This document shows positions 8,739-17,338 of a DNA stretch of 64,000 bases, piece by piece. Every line of letters starts with the position of its first letter. Positions within the stretch are counted from its first letter, which is position 1. Origin of the DNA: Streptomyces sp. NBC_01445 (GTDB lineage Bacteria > Actinomycetota > Actinomycetes > Streptomycetales > Streptomycetaceae); contig NZ_CP109485.1 of the NCBI RefSeq assembly GCF_035918235.1, forward strand, positions 2,170,001 to 2,234,000. The letters run 5' to 3'. The notes below the pieces were generated by a model. It worked only from the letters and a program-made list of their open reading frames with translations. It ran no database searches and was not told where the DNA came from. The position numbers and the translations under genes were made by a program.

Positions 8739-9937
8739 CTGCCGTGGACCCCCGCCCCGACAGGCCGGACGACTTCGACCCGACGGCCGACAACGCACCG
8801 GACCGCGTGCACGCCATGTACCGCCGGCTGAGGGCCGAATGCCCCGTCGCGCACAGCAGTTCCTACGGTGGTTTCTGGGCCTTGACGCGGTACCGGGAGG
8901 TTCGTGCGGCGGCGCTCGACGACCGTACCTTCATCTCGTCGGTCAAAGCCGTCGTCCCCAGTGATCCTCGCGGGCTGCGCAGACCTCCGCTGAACTTCGA
9001 TGCACCCGCGCACACTCCATACCGCCGGGCGCTGGAGAGGACGCTGCAGCGTGACCGGCTGCAGCGGTTGATGCCGCGGCTGCGCCGGCATGCCGGCAAG
9101 GAACTCCAGCCGCTGCTCGACCGTGGCCACGGTGACATTGCGCAGGAGTTCGGCACCCGATTTCCTGCGTGGACCACGACCGAGTGGCTCAACCTCACGC
9201 CGGACGTGGCTCCGCTGCTCGCCGAGACATCGGCCCGGTGGGTGCAGGCCTGGCGCAGCCAGAACAAGGACGTCGTCAACTCGACGAGTCAGAAGCTGTA
9301 CGACATGGCGCGCGAGCTGGTTGCCGATCGGCGGTGCAATCCCCGTCCTGTCGACGAGGATCCCGCGAGTTCTCTTCTCTCGGAACGCATTGACGGCGTG
9401 CCGCTGGACCCGGAGCACGTGGTCGGGGCGCTCCGTCAGTCACTCGTGGTCGGGATGGTGGCACCACCGATCATCCTCGGGTCGATCGCCGTCCATCTTG
9501 CGGACGACCCGGAATTGCAGCAACGGCTGCGTTCACGTCCGGAGCTGATTCCGGACGCCCTGGAGGAGTTTCTGCGGCTCTATGCACCTTACCGGGGGTT
9601 CGCACGCACCCCGTCCAAGCCCGTGGAGATTCTGGGTCGCACCATCCGCCCGGAGGAGCCCGTCACGCTCGCGTACGCGTCAGCGAACCGGGACGCCGTG
9701 GTCTTCGACGATCCCGACACGTTCCGGATCGAACGGGCGAACATCGCCGAGCATCTCGCTTTCGGCCGGGGACGGCACCGCTGCCCCGGGGCACCCATGG
9801 CGCGGACGATGCTGAGGGTCGCGCTTGAGGAACTCCTGTCCCGTACAACGTCGTTCACCGCCGTCGGTGAGCGCGAGGGCGCCAGAATGCCTGAACTGGG
9901 CATTGTCTCGGCCGAGTTGCAGCTCACTCCTGCCTAG
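8735..9937 (+). CDS. Cytochrome P450 lacking the usual I-helix acid-alcohol pair
   Basis: 400-residue soluble bacterial P450. The heme loop FGRGRHRCPG places the ligand at Cys350; ExxR is present in EEFLRL with the family stretch YAPYRGFARTP after it. The I-helix, normally AGxE/DTT, reads VVGMVAPPIILGS, so both the acidic residue and the Thr used for oxygen activation are absent. ATG at 8735 overlaps the PaaX stop (ATGA); no ferredoxin or reductase gene lies nearby. Likely oxidises an intermediate or substrate of the CoA pathway. The I-helix change may be shared by its clade. Confidence 0.88.
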   Translation: MTAVDPRPDRPDDFDPTADNAPDRVHAMYRRLRAECPVAHSSSYGGFWALTRYREVRAAALDDRTFISSVKAVVPSDPRGLRRPPLNFDAPAHTPYRRALERTLQRDRLQRLMPRLRRHAGKELQPLLDRGHGDIAQEFGTRFPAWTTTEWLNLTPDVAPLLAETSARWVQAWRSQNKDVVNSTSQKLYDMARELVADRRCNPRPVDEDPASSLLSERIDGVPLDPEHVVGALRQSLVVGMVAPPIILGSIAVHLADDPELQQRLRSRPELIPDALEEFLRLYAPYRGFARTPSKPVEILGRTIRPEEPVTLAYASANRDAVVFDDPDTFRIERANIAEHLAFGRGRHRCPGAPMARTMLRVALEELLSRTTSFTAVGEREGARMPELGIVSAELQLTPA

Positions 9938-9976
9938 CAGTGGGTTCTGACCGCCTCCCCGCGTGCCGCTCCGTTC

Positions 9977-10915
9977 TTATCCGGCTGCCCAGTCGGCGGT
10001 AGTGCGGTGGCCGGCTTGTTCGGCCACCGCACCGTCGTGGACGGCGACGAGCTGCCGGAACCGCAGCTCTGCGAGAGGCGCGAGCCCGTCGTATAGGGAC
10101 ACAAACAGCGACCGCGCCGTTGTCCGGGGCCAGTCGGGGGAAAGCAGTTCGTCCGGTAGGTCCGGGTCGATTCCCGGAAAAGTACGCCAGACGTCCAAGA
10201 CCTGGAGCCGGCCGGCCAGGGCGGCGCTCGGGCTCACTTCTCCCGCCGTCAGCCGTACCGCCAGTTCCTGGTGGTCGGCGACGAAGGTCCGGTAAGCCGC
10301 GGCGACGTCGCCCAGGTTCCACGCCGCCAGCGGCAGGGTCTCTCCTGCCTCCTCGGCCCTGAAGATCGTCAGGTTGTCCACTCCTGCGGCCCGGAAGATC
10401 GGCTCGAGGGCCGCCGGATCGGCGTGCGCCGAAACCCACAGCCCGTCGAACAGCGGCGCGAACCCGAGCCACCTCAGATAGCTGCGTACCCGGTGACGGA
10501 CGTGGCGCTGCTGTTCCGGAATGCTGAAGGCAGCCAGCGTCCACAGGCCGTCCCAGTCCGGCTGCAACGAGCCGAAACGCACGATGCTCGCGGTCTTGTG
10601 CCGGGTGTCCTCGCTGCCGATCGCGCTCAGCCGCAAGTAGGACTGGCGCCCCGACCGCTCGGTCTCCAGCACTCCTCGCTTGACGAGCCGGTTCGCGGTC
10701 GCGCGTGCGCTCGTCTCGCTGATACCGAACTCCGCCAGCAGGGTGATGACCGTACTCATCGACAGAGCCGCCGGGGCGTCCAGCCAGTGCTCGCCCAGCA
10801 ACGTGGTCAGCAGCCGTTGCGGAGACGCCCCGGCCTGCTGGCGTGGGAGGACGGACCCCTCCTGTGCGCGGCGCAGCACAAGCGCCTCGATCGACGGGTT
10901 CTTCTCCGGCATCAC
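9977..10915 (-). CDS. PaaX family transcriptional regulator (copy 2)
   Basis: 312 residues, clearly paralogous to the PaaX gene at 7704: shared LRWLGFAPLFDGLWVS, VWRTFPGIDPDLP and an N-terminal winged helix (LLTTLLGEHW ... ATANRLVKRGVLE). It converges on the P450 with a 39-bp gap and no clear terminator. Two PaaX proteins bracketing one pathway suggests separate control of import and conversion, or control by two acyl-CoA species (inference). ATG at 10915; an adjacent ATG at 10912 is equally possible. Confidence 0.87.
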   Translation of the reverse strand: MMPEKNPSIEALVLRRAQEGSVLPRQQAGASPQRLLTTLLGEHWLDAPAALSMSTVITLLAEFGISETSARATANRLVKRGVLETERSGRQSYLRLSAIGSEDTRHKTASIVRFGSLQPDWDGLWTLAAFSIPEQQRHVRHRVRSYLRWLGFAPLFDGLWVSAHADPAALEPIFRAAGVDNLTIFRAEEAGETLPLAAWNLGDVAAAYRTFVADHQELAVRLTAGEVSPSAALAGRLQVLDVWRTFPGIDPDLPDELLSPDWPRTTARSLFVSLYDGLAPLAELRFRQLVAVHDGAVAEQAGHRTTADWAAG

Positions 10916-11651
10916 TCCAGCTTAGTACCCCGCTCCTCGCGGCCTGGCGACGGTGGAGACAGGCCTGATGGCGGGCCAGCAGACCGGAGGGAGGAGCCCC
11001 GGGCTGGTCGTCGTCCCGCCCGCGGCGGGCCCCGCTCGCACTGACCAACGCGGAGATCGACGCCGACCAGGCGTGGCGGATGATCTCCGCGAGACGATCA
11101 CCGCGGCCGCCGGCCTGAGCGCACCCTCACCAGCTCACGCGAGCCCCGTGACCTGCAACTTCAGGATGGAAACTTCCCATCGAGCCTCAGGGAACCGCGA
11201 GTAGGCCTTCGCCGTCGGTGGAGATGTCGCGCAGGAGCCGGTCCAGGTGCACGCGCACAACGCTGACGAGGTCGAACGCCCTCCCGCTCGCCAGCTACTG
11301 AAGCCGGATGCCCGCGTCGACCGCGGAACACTCGCGGGCCACAATGGGCGCGTGGGGCCGCCCCCGAAGCGCACTCACTGTGCGCAGGCTGACGTGTGAG
11401 GGTGCCTTCACGGATGCGCATGTTCGGCCGAGATTTGGGCGAGCTCCACCCCAAGCAGGTCACCGAGGTGGGTGACGTGGGACGTTCTTGATCGGTCCAA
11501 CGAGTTGTGGCAGCTGACGTTGCCGCTGCGGACGGAGGAGCAGTACCGCTGCAGCGCGCCCGCGTCCGAACGATCGTTCTGCTCGCCGAGCTCTGCGCCT
11601 GTGGATTGCTCGACCTGTCTGCTGCGATGGGGACTCGCCCGGCCCCGGCTG
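10916..11651. other. No convincing gene; probable decayed coding DNA
   Basis: 736 bp. Short open frames exist on both strands, but none has a ribosome-binding site or a recognisable domain. On the minus strand near 11200-11280 one frame reads like a protein C-terminus (LVSVVRVHLDRLLRDIST) without a visible start, so this may be a gene remnant. Confidence 0.35.
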
Positions 11652-12620
11652 CTACGTCAGCGCCTCGGCCAGGCGGTCGATGCCGAATCCACTGATCAGT
11701 AGGCGTTCTTTACGGTTACTGGTGAGCAGTTGGCTCCATTGAACGAAGCCGCCGTCGCCGACTTCCAAATGCCGGCCTCCGACGATGGTGTAGATCTTGA
11801 AGCAGATGCCGGTGTAGTAGCCGCGTCCGGAGGTCCGGTCGGGGTCCTCACATACCTCGACTCCTGGCAGCCCTGCGAGTTCGTGGCGCACCCGCTCGAG
11901 GGTCGGACCAGTCGCGTCCTCCAGAAAGGTCAGTCTGATCTGTGTGTCCTGTGCCCCGACGTCGGCCATGACCCGGGCGGCGAACCGTAGGTGCTCGGCC
12001 AAGTGCCGGTGCTCAAAGAGTCGGTTGCCGGTGTCTCGGCCGGCGGTCACCAGACCGAAGATCTGGAAGTGGGCGAGCATCCCTGGACCGTTGAAGCTCT
12101 GGGCGCGAGCCACTCGCTGGCTGGCCGCCAGCCGGACCGGCGCGTTCGAACGCGGATCGGCGGCCAGGGCCAAGGAGCGCCGGTGCGATGCCTCTAGCGC
12201 CAGTGCGTTCGTCGGATCGGCAGCCACCTCGCTGCCCCGAACAGTCGCGATCACCTTGCGCGGATCGACGGTCGCCACGGCCGAATGCGCGGCCAGCGGC
12301 ACGACCGGGGCGAGCACGAGGACCTCGAAGCCGTCGGGCAACGCCGACAGCAACGCGTCCTCGGTGCGGCGCAGTGCGGTGAAGTCGCCTGGCGCTGGAG
12401 CCACGAACCGATCGCTGCGATAGCGCCGCATCACCTCGGCCGGCGAGAGCCGGTCTGCCCGGCGCCGGAACACCTCCAGCAGCAGCGTGGTCAGATCCGC
12501 ACCCGACAAGCTGCTGGCCAGCAGTTCCAACAGTTCCGGGTTGCCGGCCCGTGCCAGAACCCGACGCAAGGCCGGGTTGACCGGGATGTCTCCGGTGAGG
12601 TCATCGCGCGTCATGAACAT
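11652..12620 (-). CDS. HisRS/HisZ-like class II synthetase-fold protein, function unknown
   Basis: 322 residues. The C-terminal third resembles the catalytic core of histidyl-tRNA synthetase or the HisZ regulatory subunit: GYYTGICFKIY followed by GGRHLEVGDGGFVQWSQLL and a last motif SGFGIDRLAEAL, comparable to YYTG...GGRYD...G(L/I)ERL. The N-terminal ~100 residues are Leu/Arg-rich and unfamiliar, and no anticodon-binding domain follows, so it is not a complete synthetase. Start at 12620 or 12614 (ATG); neither has a good ribosome-binding site. Isolated between degraded DNA and a transposase remnant. Could act in amino-acid ligation or tRNA-like modification; this is a guess from fold only. 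Confidence 0.5.
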   Translation of the reverse strand: MFMTRDDLTGDIPVNPALRRVLARAGNPELLELLASSLSGADLTTLLLEVFRRRADRLSPAEVMRRYRSDRFVAPAPGDFTALRRTEDALLSALPDGFEVLVLAPVVPLAAHSAVATVDPRKVIATVRGSEVAADPTNALALEASHRRSLALAADPRSNAPVRLAASQRVARAQSFNGPGMLAHFQIFGLVTAGRDTGNRLFEHRHLAEHLRFAARVMADVGAQDTQIRLTFLEDATGPTLERVRHELAGLPGVEVCEDPDRTSGRGYYTGICFKIYTIVGGRHLEVGDGGFVQWSQLLTSNRKERLLISGFGIDRLAEALT

Positions 12621-12692
12621 CGAGTATCACGGTTCAAATATCAGCTGGACCAGCGAGTTTCTGACACTGCGACCATCATTCCCGCCGCGGGC

Positions 12693-13055
12693 TCAGGGCG
12701 CTCGACCAGGATGCCTTCGAAGCGCGCCTGCGCAGGCCGGTGGTACGAGGTGGGCGAGCTTGCGACTGACACGCAGATCGCAGACCTGCCTCTCAAGCTC
12801 CGATGGGGTTCGCCGGGGTGTGGTGTAGGGGCTGCTGGGCCGGTCGTAGAGGCCGCTTTCGCCCTCGGCTTGCCAGCGGCGGAACCATTTGTAGGCGGTG
12901 GGACGGGAGATGCCCATCTCCGCTGCGACGTGCGCGACCGGTCGGCCGGAACAGACGCGTTCGACCAGGATCCGCCTGCCGTGCAGGGTCAGTCGGGCGT
13001 TACGGTGGGACGTCAAGGCCTCCGTGTGGTGCGGTCCTAGACAGCTCCACCACAT
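12693..13055 (-). pseudogene. IS481-type transposase, N-terminal fragment
   Basis: Reads RNARLTLHGRRILVERV, then an HTH (VAHVAAEMGISRPTAYKWFRRWQ) and GLYDRPSSP, the classic start of IS481-family transposases. The catalytic integrase core is missing: similarity breaks after about 100 residues (LRVSRKLAHLVPPACAGAL) and the frame ends, so this is a truncated, probably frameshifted copy. Confidence 0.75.
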
Positions 13056-13144
13056 CGGAGGGCTTCGTCATGTTCAAGTCCCACCCGCGGTAACAACGCC
13101 CATGCTCAATACATCTGGTGCCGTATCAGGCAACGTTCGCCCTC

Positions 13145-13188
13145 TAGTGAGGTCCTGCCTGTCGAGTAGTGAGGTCCTGCCTGTCGAG
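13145..13188. repeat. Perfect 22-bp tandem duplication
   Basis: Positions 13145-13166 and 13167-13188 are identical 22-mers beginning TAGTGAGGTCC. They lie 28 bp before the DinB-family start. They may be a replication-slippage duplication or a repeated regulatory site. Confidence 0.9.
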
Positions 13189-13216
13189 GGCTTCGGACGC
13201 TGGCGATAATCGACCG

Positions 13217-13729
13217 ATGAGCGCCCTCGATCGCCCCATGCCGCCCCTGAACGCCGACGAGCGCACGACGCTTGAAAGCTGGCTCGACTTTCATCGCATC
13301 ACGCTCGCCATGAAGTGCGAGGATCTGGACGATGAGCAGGCCGCCGTCGCGTCCGTGCCGCCGTCTGGCTTCACTCTGATCGGCCTCGTTCAGCATATGG
13401 CGGAAGTGGAGCGGAACTGGTTCCGTCGCGTGTTCGCCGGAGAACAGGCCCCGCCCATCTACGACCTGCAGGCCGACCCGGATGGCCCCGACGGCGGCTT
13501 CGACGTGGCTGCGGGCGCCGCCCTGAGTGACGCCCTCGCCACCTGGCACACGGAGATCGCCCGCGCCCGCGAGCACTGCGCCGACCGCGCTCTGACCGAT
13601 ACGGGCCGCTTCATGGAGCAGGACGTCAACCTCCGCTGGATCTACGTCCACATGATCGAGGAGTACGCCCGCCACAACGGCCACGCCGACCTGGTCCGGG
13701 AACGCATCGACGGCACCACCGGCGCATAG
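13217..13729 (+). CDS. DinB-family (DUF664) protein
   Basis: 170 residues, four-helix-bundle DinB/DUF664 fold: [18 protein letters not shown], a metal-type His in [16 protein letters not shown], and a C-terminal [21 protein letters not shown]. The His residues of these three helices form the metal site in related thiol-dependent enzymes (mycothiol/bacillithiol transferases or isomerases). Start ATG at 13217 fits family length. It stands alone; probably a detoxification or thiol-conjugating enzyme. Confidence 0.85.
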   Translation: MSALDRPMPPLNADERTTLESWLDFHRITLAMKCEDLDDEQAAVASVPPSGFTLIGLVQHMAEVERNWFRRVFAGEQAPPIYDLQADPDGPDGGFDVAAGAALSDALATWHTEIARAREHCADRALTDTGRFMEQDVNLRWIYVHMIEEYARHNGHADLVRERIDGTTGA

Positions 13730-13736
13730 CGCCGGA

Positions 13737-14019
13737 TCAGGCAGCGTTGGCCCTGTCGACGACGGCGCGTAGGCGCTGGTCGTCGGCGTGGCGGTTTCGC
13801 CAGATGATGTAGCGGCGGATCATGCTGCCCTGCTCTTTGTGGTCGGCGTGGTCGGTCCGTCGAGGGTGAAGTAGCGCAGGGCGGTGAACTGGGCTTCGAT
13901 GCGGTTGAGCCAGGAGCTGTTGGTGGGGGTGTACGCGATCTCGACCTTGTTCGCCGCGGCCCAAATGCCGACCCGCTGGCACTTTTTCGTGGTCAGGTGC
14001 GGGGAGAAGTTATCGCATC
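13737..14019 (-). pseudogene. IS630-type transposase, C-terminal fragment with frameshift
   Basis: Reading the minus strand from 14019, one frame gives DNFSPHLTTKKCQRVG, then EIAYTPTNSSWLNRIEAQFT and ALRYFTLDG, the DDE C-terminal region of IS630 transposases. Near 13855 the frame shifts and continues DHADHKEQGSMIRRYIIWRN to a normal end RANAA. The first two-thirds of the gene is absent. A single-base frameshift plus truncation makes it inactive. Confidence 0.75.
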
Positions 14020-14110
14020 AGCGGACTCCGGTCTGTCTTGTTGTTCCACACCGCCCGCGTTCGATCTGCTCAGGTGACAGCCCTGTCCCGGGACAGGTCC
14101 TCTGCGCTGC

Positions 14111-14527
14111 TCATCGACTCGGGCTGGCTCCGTTCAACAGCGCCGCGATGCGCTCGGCTGTCTTCTGGCCTGCATGCTGCTTGATCAGACCCTCCTTAGC
14201 GATCGCCCGCACGTGCAGGGCAGTGGTCCGCTCGCCACTGCGAGTCGCATCGACCGTGACTACCACCGGGTTCATGTTGAGGGCTCCACCTCCGGTGAGC
14301 ACGCGGAAGGTCACTCGATCCGTTCCTGCTTCTTCCAGCTCCGGGCTCGCACCAGGGGACAGCTCAACAAGCACCGTGCGGACGCGTTCAAGAGCAAGAT
14401 CAAAACCCAGCTGCAGTTCGCGGTCGAACTCACTGATGTCATTCTTGAGGAGCCGGGAGGCGATCTTCCCGCCGCGGTTGATGCGGCCGAGGGCTTCCGC
14501 CAAGAGCTTGTCCTCTGGCTGCTGCAT
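14111..14527 (-). CDS. Hypothetical 138-residue soluble protein
   Basis: Not recognised. The first half is helical and charged (LLAEALGRINRGGKIASRLL, FDRELQLGFDLALERVRTVL); the second half looks like alternating strands (VTFRVLTGGGALNMNPVVVTVDATRSGE) and ends in a basic helix. No signal peptide, membrane segment or cysteine. ATG at 14527 is preceded by AGAAGGGG, which is why the longer reading to 14551 was not used. May be paired with the small membrane-anchored gene upstream at 14674-15075. Confidence 0.55.
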   Translation of the reverse strand: MQQPEDKLLAEALGRINRGGKIASRLLKNDISEFDRELQLGFDLALERVRTVLVELSPGASPELEEAGTDRVTFRVLTGGGALNMNPVVVTVDATRSGERTTALHVRAIAKEGLIKQHAGQKTAERIAALLNGASPSR

Positions 14528-14673
14528 CCGGTATCCCCTTCTGAACTGCACATTCGAAACGGTTCCGCCAAGACTGCGCTACCACACCGGTGTTTTCAAC
14601 GGCCACGGTCAGTTACCGCGCCTGTCCAACGCTTGCGAAGCGCCGTCGGGTTTCCCCGCACACGAGTTCAAAA

Positions 14674-15075
14674 TCACCTACTTAGAGCCATGAACACGTG
14701 CTCGGCGTGTCCATGCAGTGCCGCAACGAGCACCTCGCCCTGGGCTGATGTGCATTCCATGACCAAGAAGCGGCGATTGAGACGTGTGCTCTCCCTTAGC
14801 CCCGGTTCCCGTACACGTGCCACTTCCAGATCGGGAGGCAACATCAACGGGTTCTTATGACGCGGACGAGGCTCCCAGGACCAGACCCCGGACTCGATCA
14901 CGAAGTGCCCGTATGTCCATCTGGGGGCTTGAGGGTCTTTCAGGACACAGACGACCTTGATGCGCCGTCCATCGATGAGGTGACTGGTGATCTTGCGTTG
15001 CTGCTTGTTGAGGTGCCAGGCAGCAAGCCCTGCACCACCGGCGAACATTCCGACGATCACCGGAATCTGATCCAT
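14674..15075 (-). CDS. Small N-terminally anchored protein, DUF2550-like
   Basis: 133 residues: one N-terminal TM segment (IPVIVGMFAGGAGLAAWHL) then a basic turn and a cytoplasmic beta-rich domain (IKVVCVLKDPQAPRWTYGHF; GVWSWEPRPRHKNPLMLPP; FLVMECTSAQGEVLVAAL). The order (anchor, VxCxL, W.xG, SW.PRPR, LP) is reminiscent of actinobacterial DUF2550 proteins, but the match is tentative. ATG at 15075 begins at the membrane segment; upstream in-frame sequence is unlikely to be coding. Confidence 0.5.
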   Translation of the reverse strand: MDQIPVIVGMFAGGAGLAAWHLNKQQRKITSHLIDGRRIKVVCVLKDPQAPRWTYGHFVIESGVWSWEPRPRHKNPLMLPPDLEVARVREPGLRESTRLNRRFLVMECTSAQGEVLVAALHGHAEHVFMALSR

Positions 15076-15116
15076 GTGCGCATTGAAGCAGGGCCGAGGG
15101 CACTGAAGGATCCATT

Positions 15117-15329
15117 TTGCGCATCCCGTATGCCACCGCCGACCAGCTCGCCGCGTGGACCGGAAACCCCGCACCGGCGGACGCCGACCGGCTGCTCGCT
15201 CGCGCGTCCGAGGACATCGACGACGCTCTGTTGACAGCCCTCTACTGCGTCGATGAAGCGGGCATGCCGACTGACCCCGACGTCGTCCAGGCCCTCGCCG
15301 ACGCCACGTGCGCGCAGGCCGAGTACCAC
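15117..15329 (+). pseudogene. Phage head-tail connector-like N-terminal fragment
   Basis: About 70 residues (ATADQLAAWTGNPAPADADR, LLARASEDIDDALLTA, VVQALADATCAQAEY) match the N-terminal half of small head-tail adaptor proteins of actinophages. Similarity stops abruptly after CAQAEY and unrelated sequence follows. Remnant of a prophage or phage-like element. Confidence 0.5.
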
Positions 15330-15360
15330 CCCACCGTCACCAAAGCCTGGGCCGACAACG

Positions 15361-15558
15361 GCCCGGGCCATCTGGGCGTTCATCCCCAGTGCCGCGATTG
15401 CCGTCACCCTCGCCCTGGCGCCCGCTTTCAGCACCATCGCCGGGTTCTCCTGGTTCGTCGGCGCGATCACCGGCGCAGTGCTGTACTCGCTGATCAGGGA
15501 CCGCAATGTCCAGGGCCACGACGTGGACGGCGAGACCATCGCTGTCCGGGCCTCGTGA
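15361..15558 (+). pseudogene. Nucleobase-permease-like C-terminal fragment
   Basis: In a different frame from the phage fragment just upstream, 65 codons read AIWAFIPSAAIAVTLALAP, then FSTIAGFSWFVGAITGAVLY and a hydrophilic tail ending VRAS. Two hydrophobic segments and the FSWF-G-LY pattern resemble the end of NCS1 purine/cytosine permeases. No start or upstream domain exists, so it is a fragment joined to phage DNA. Confidence 0.4.
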
Positions 15559-15718
15559 AGGGCTGAGGTACGTCGACGGACCGGCCGGACGCCCGCACGT
15601 GGACGCATCCCCAGCGTCCGAGCGATCTGCGTTGGCCCGCCCGTGGGCGGCGGGGAGCCGCCCACCGCCCGGCGCGTAGGGCTGGTCGGGGTGGGTGTTC
15701 GGTGGAGTAGCCGGCGGC

Positions 15719-17326
15719 TCAGGGACCGGTCTCGAACTTGGGCGGTTCGAGGCTCTTCAGACATGCGGTCTTCGGTGCGGCCGGGGTGTCGAAGAAGGAG
15801 ACGGTGATCTCCTGGGCGCACTTCGAGGTGGCGAACACCACGTGCGGCTCGTACGGGACCGTGACGACCTTGGCCTTCAACGTACGGGCGACGTACGGTC
15901 CGTTGTCCGCCCCGGTCTGGGAGTCGAAGCTGCCCGACAGGGCGAGGGTGGGGATGTCGCCGCGGGTCACGTCCCGGATCGAGTGTGGTGCCGCGGGGAC
16001 GTTCCAGACGTCGCAGTCCGGGCGGAGGAACGTGAGCTGAGGGGCTTGGGCCTGGACCGAGCGGGGGAAGGACGGGAACGCGTCCTGTCCGGCTCGGAGC
16101 GCCTCTTCCTTGCTCTCGTACGGCGTCCACTCGCTGCAGAAGACGCCGTAGACGAGACCGTGCGCAACCCTGTCCATGGCCTGGGGGCTCAGCTTGCCGC
16201 CGGCCCACTGCTGAGCGATCCGCTGGGGCTTGCCGTGCGCCAGCTCATCGAGGGCGATGGGTACTTGGGGCGCCACGTGGGTGGCGGAGGTCATCCAGTT
16301 CACCAGTGCCCCGCCGTCCAGTACGACCTTCACCGGCTTGTCGCTGCCGGGGAGCTTGACCGTGGTGGTGACCGGCTTGGCTTCGAGGTCGCGGACGAGC
16401 TTGTCGAAGGTGGCCGACAGGTGCGGGTAGCGCTTGTTGCACGCGGGCTGGTCCGCGCAGGCCTTGAACAGACCGTCGAAGCCCTGCCGGGCACTGCTCC
16501 AGGTCAGGGCCGACCCGCCCTTGGACGGCGGCAGTATGCCGTCGAGGCCCACCGAGCGGAGCCCGTCGGGGTGCAGGCGCATGTAGACGAGTGCCAGGTG
16601 GGTCCCGTAGGAGATGGCGTACAGGTTCCAGTGCTTGATGCCGAGCGCGGTGCGCAGGTCGTCGTAGTCGGCGGCGCTCTCGGGGTCGTTGTAGGCACTG
16701 AGGTCGATGCCACGGGCCGCCAGTTGGTCGTGGCAGGCCTTCGTGGCCTCGACGTGCAGGCGCTCGGTGGACGGCGCGTCGTAGACGAGGCCGACCGCTT
16801 GCGCGTTGAACCTGTCGATGTTGGGGCACAGGAGGTTCGGCTCGGCCGAGTACGTACCGCGCTGGGACATGAGGATCACGTCACGGTCGCGGTTCAGGCC
16901 GCCGTCGATCGCCATCTTCGCCTCCCCGACCGCGTCGTCCCCGGGTCCGCCCGCGAGCCACACGATGGGGTCGGGTTTCGGTGTGGCGGACTTGGCGGGC
17001 ACGATCGCGACACCGAGTTTGATCGTTTTACCGGTCGACTTGGCGCGGTTCTCGGGCACGGTGAGGGATCCGCAGCGGGCCTCCTTGAGCGCCTCGACCG
17101 GTTCCGGCGTCTTGGGGCAGGGGCCCGGTTCGTAGCCGGCGTCGCCCACCGCGCGTGCGGCCGTGCCGACAGGCGCCTCGGGGCCGGCGCTGGCGCCGGT
17201 GCTGGACTGTGCCTGAGCAGGCGCTGCGAGCAGGCCGGTGACGAGGAGACCGGTTGCTATGCCGACCGACGTGGCCTGAAGTCGTCGTACGGGGCGTCGA
17301 CGACGCAGCGCGTGGTGGAACGTCAT
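15719..17326 (-). CDS. Secreted alpha/beta hydrolase, tripeptidyl-aminopeptidase type (copy 1)
   Basis: 535 residues with an Arg-rich N-terminus and secretory signal ending near AAPAQAQ. Alpha/beta-hydrolase fold of the S33/TAP family that releases tripeptides or hydrolyses esters outside the cell: oxyanion region WLAGGPG, nucleophile S239 in LYAISYGTHLAL (first Gly of GxSxG is Ala), acid in SGSFDSQTG, His in YEPHVVFATSKCA. Paired cysteines in the C-terminal lid are typical of the secreted family. ATG at 17326 has GGGAGGG upstream. It lies 12 bp downstream of a paralog, so both are probably one transcript. Confidence 0.85.
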   Translation of the reverse strand: MTFHHALRRRRPVRRLQATSVGIATGLLVTGLLAAPAQAQSSTGASAGPEAPVGTAARAVGDAGYEPGPCPKTPEPVEALKEARCGSLTVPENRAKSTGKTIKLGVAIVPAKSATPKPDPIVWLAGGPGDDAVGEAKMAIDGGLNRDRDVILMSQRGTYSAEPNLLCPNIDRFNAQAVGLVYDAPSTERLHVEATKACHDQLAARGIDLSAYNDPESAADYDDLRTALGIKHWNLYAISYGTHLALVYMRLHPDGLRSVGLDGILPPSKGGSALTWSSARQGFDGLFKACADQPACNKRYPHLSATFDKLVRDLEAKPVTTTVKLPGSDKPVKVVLDGGALVNWMTSATHVAPQVPIALDELAHGKPQRIAQQWAGGKLSPQAMDRVAHGLVYGVFCSEWTPYESKEEALRAGQDAFPSFPRSVQAQAPQLTFLRPDCDVWNVPAAPHSIRDVTRGDIPTLALSGSFDSQTGADNGPYVARTLKAKVVTVPYEPHVVFATSKCAQEITVSFFDTPAAPKTACLKSLEPPKFETGP

Positions 17327-17338
17327 CTGCCCTCCCAG

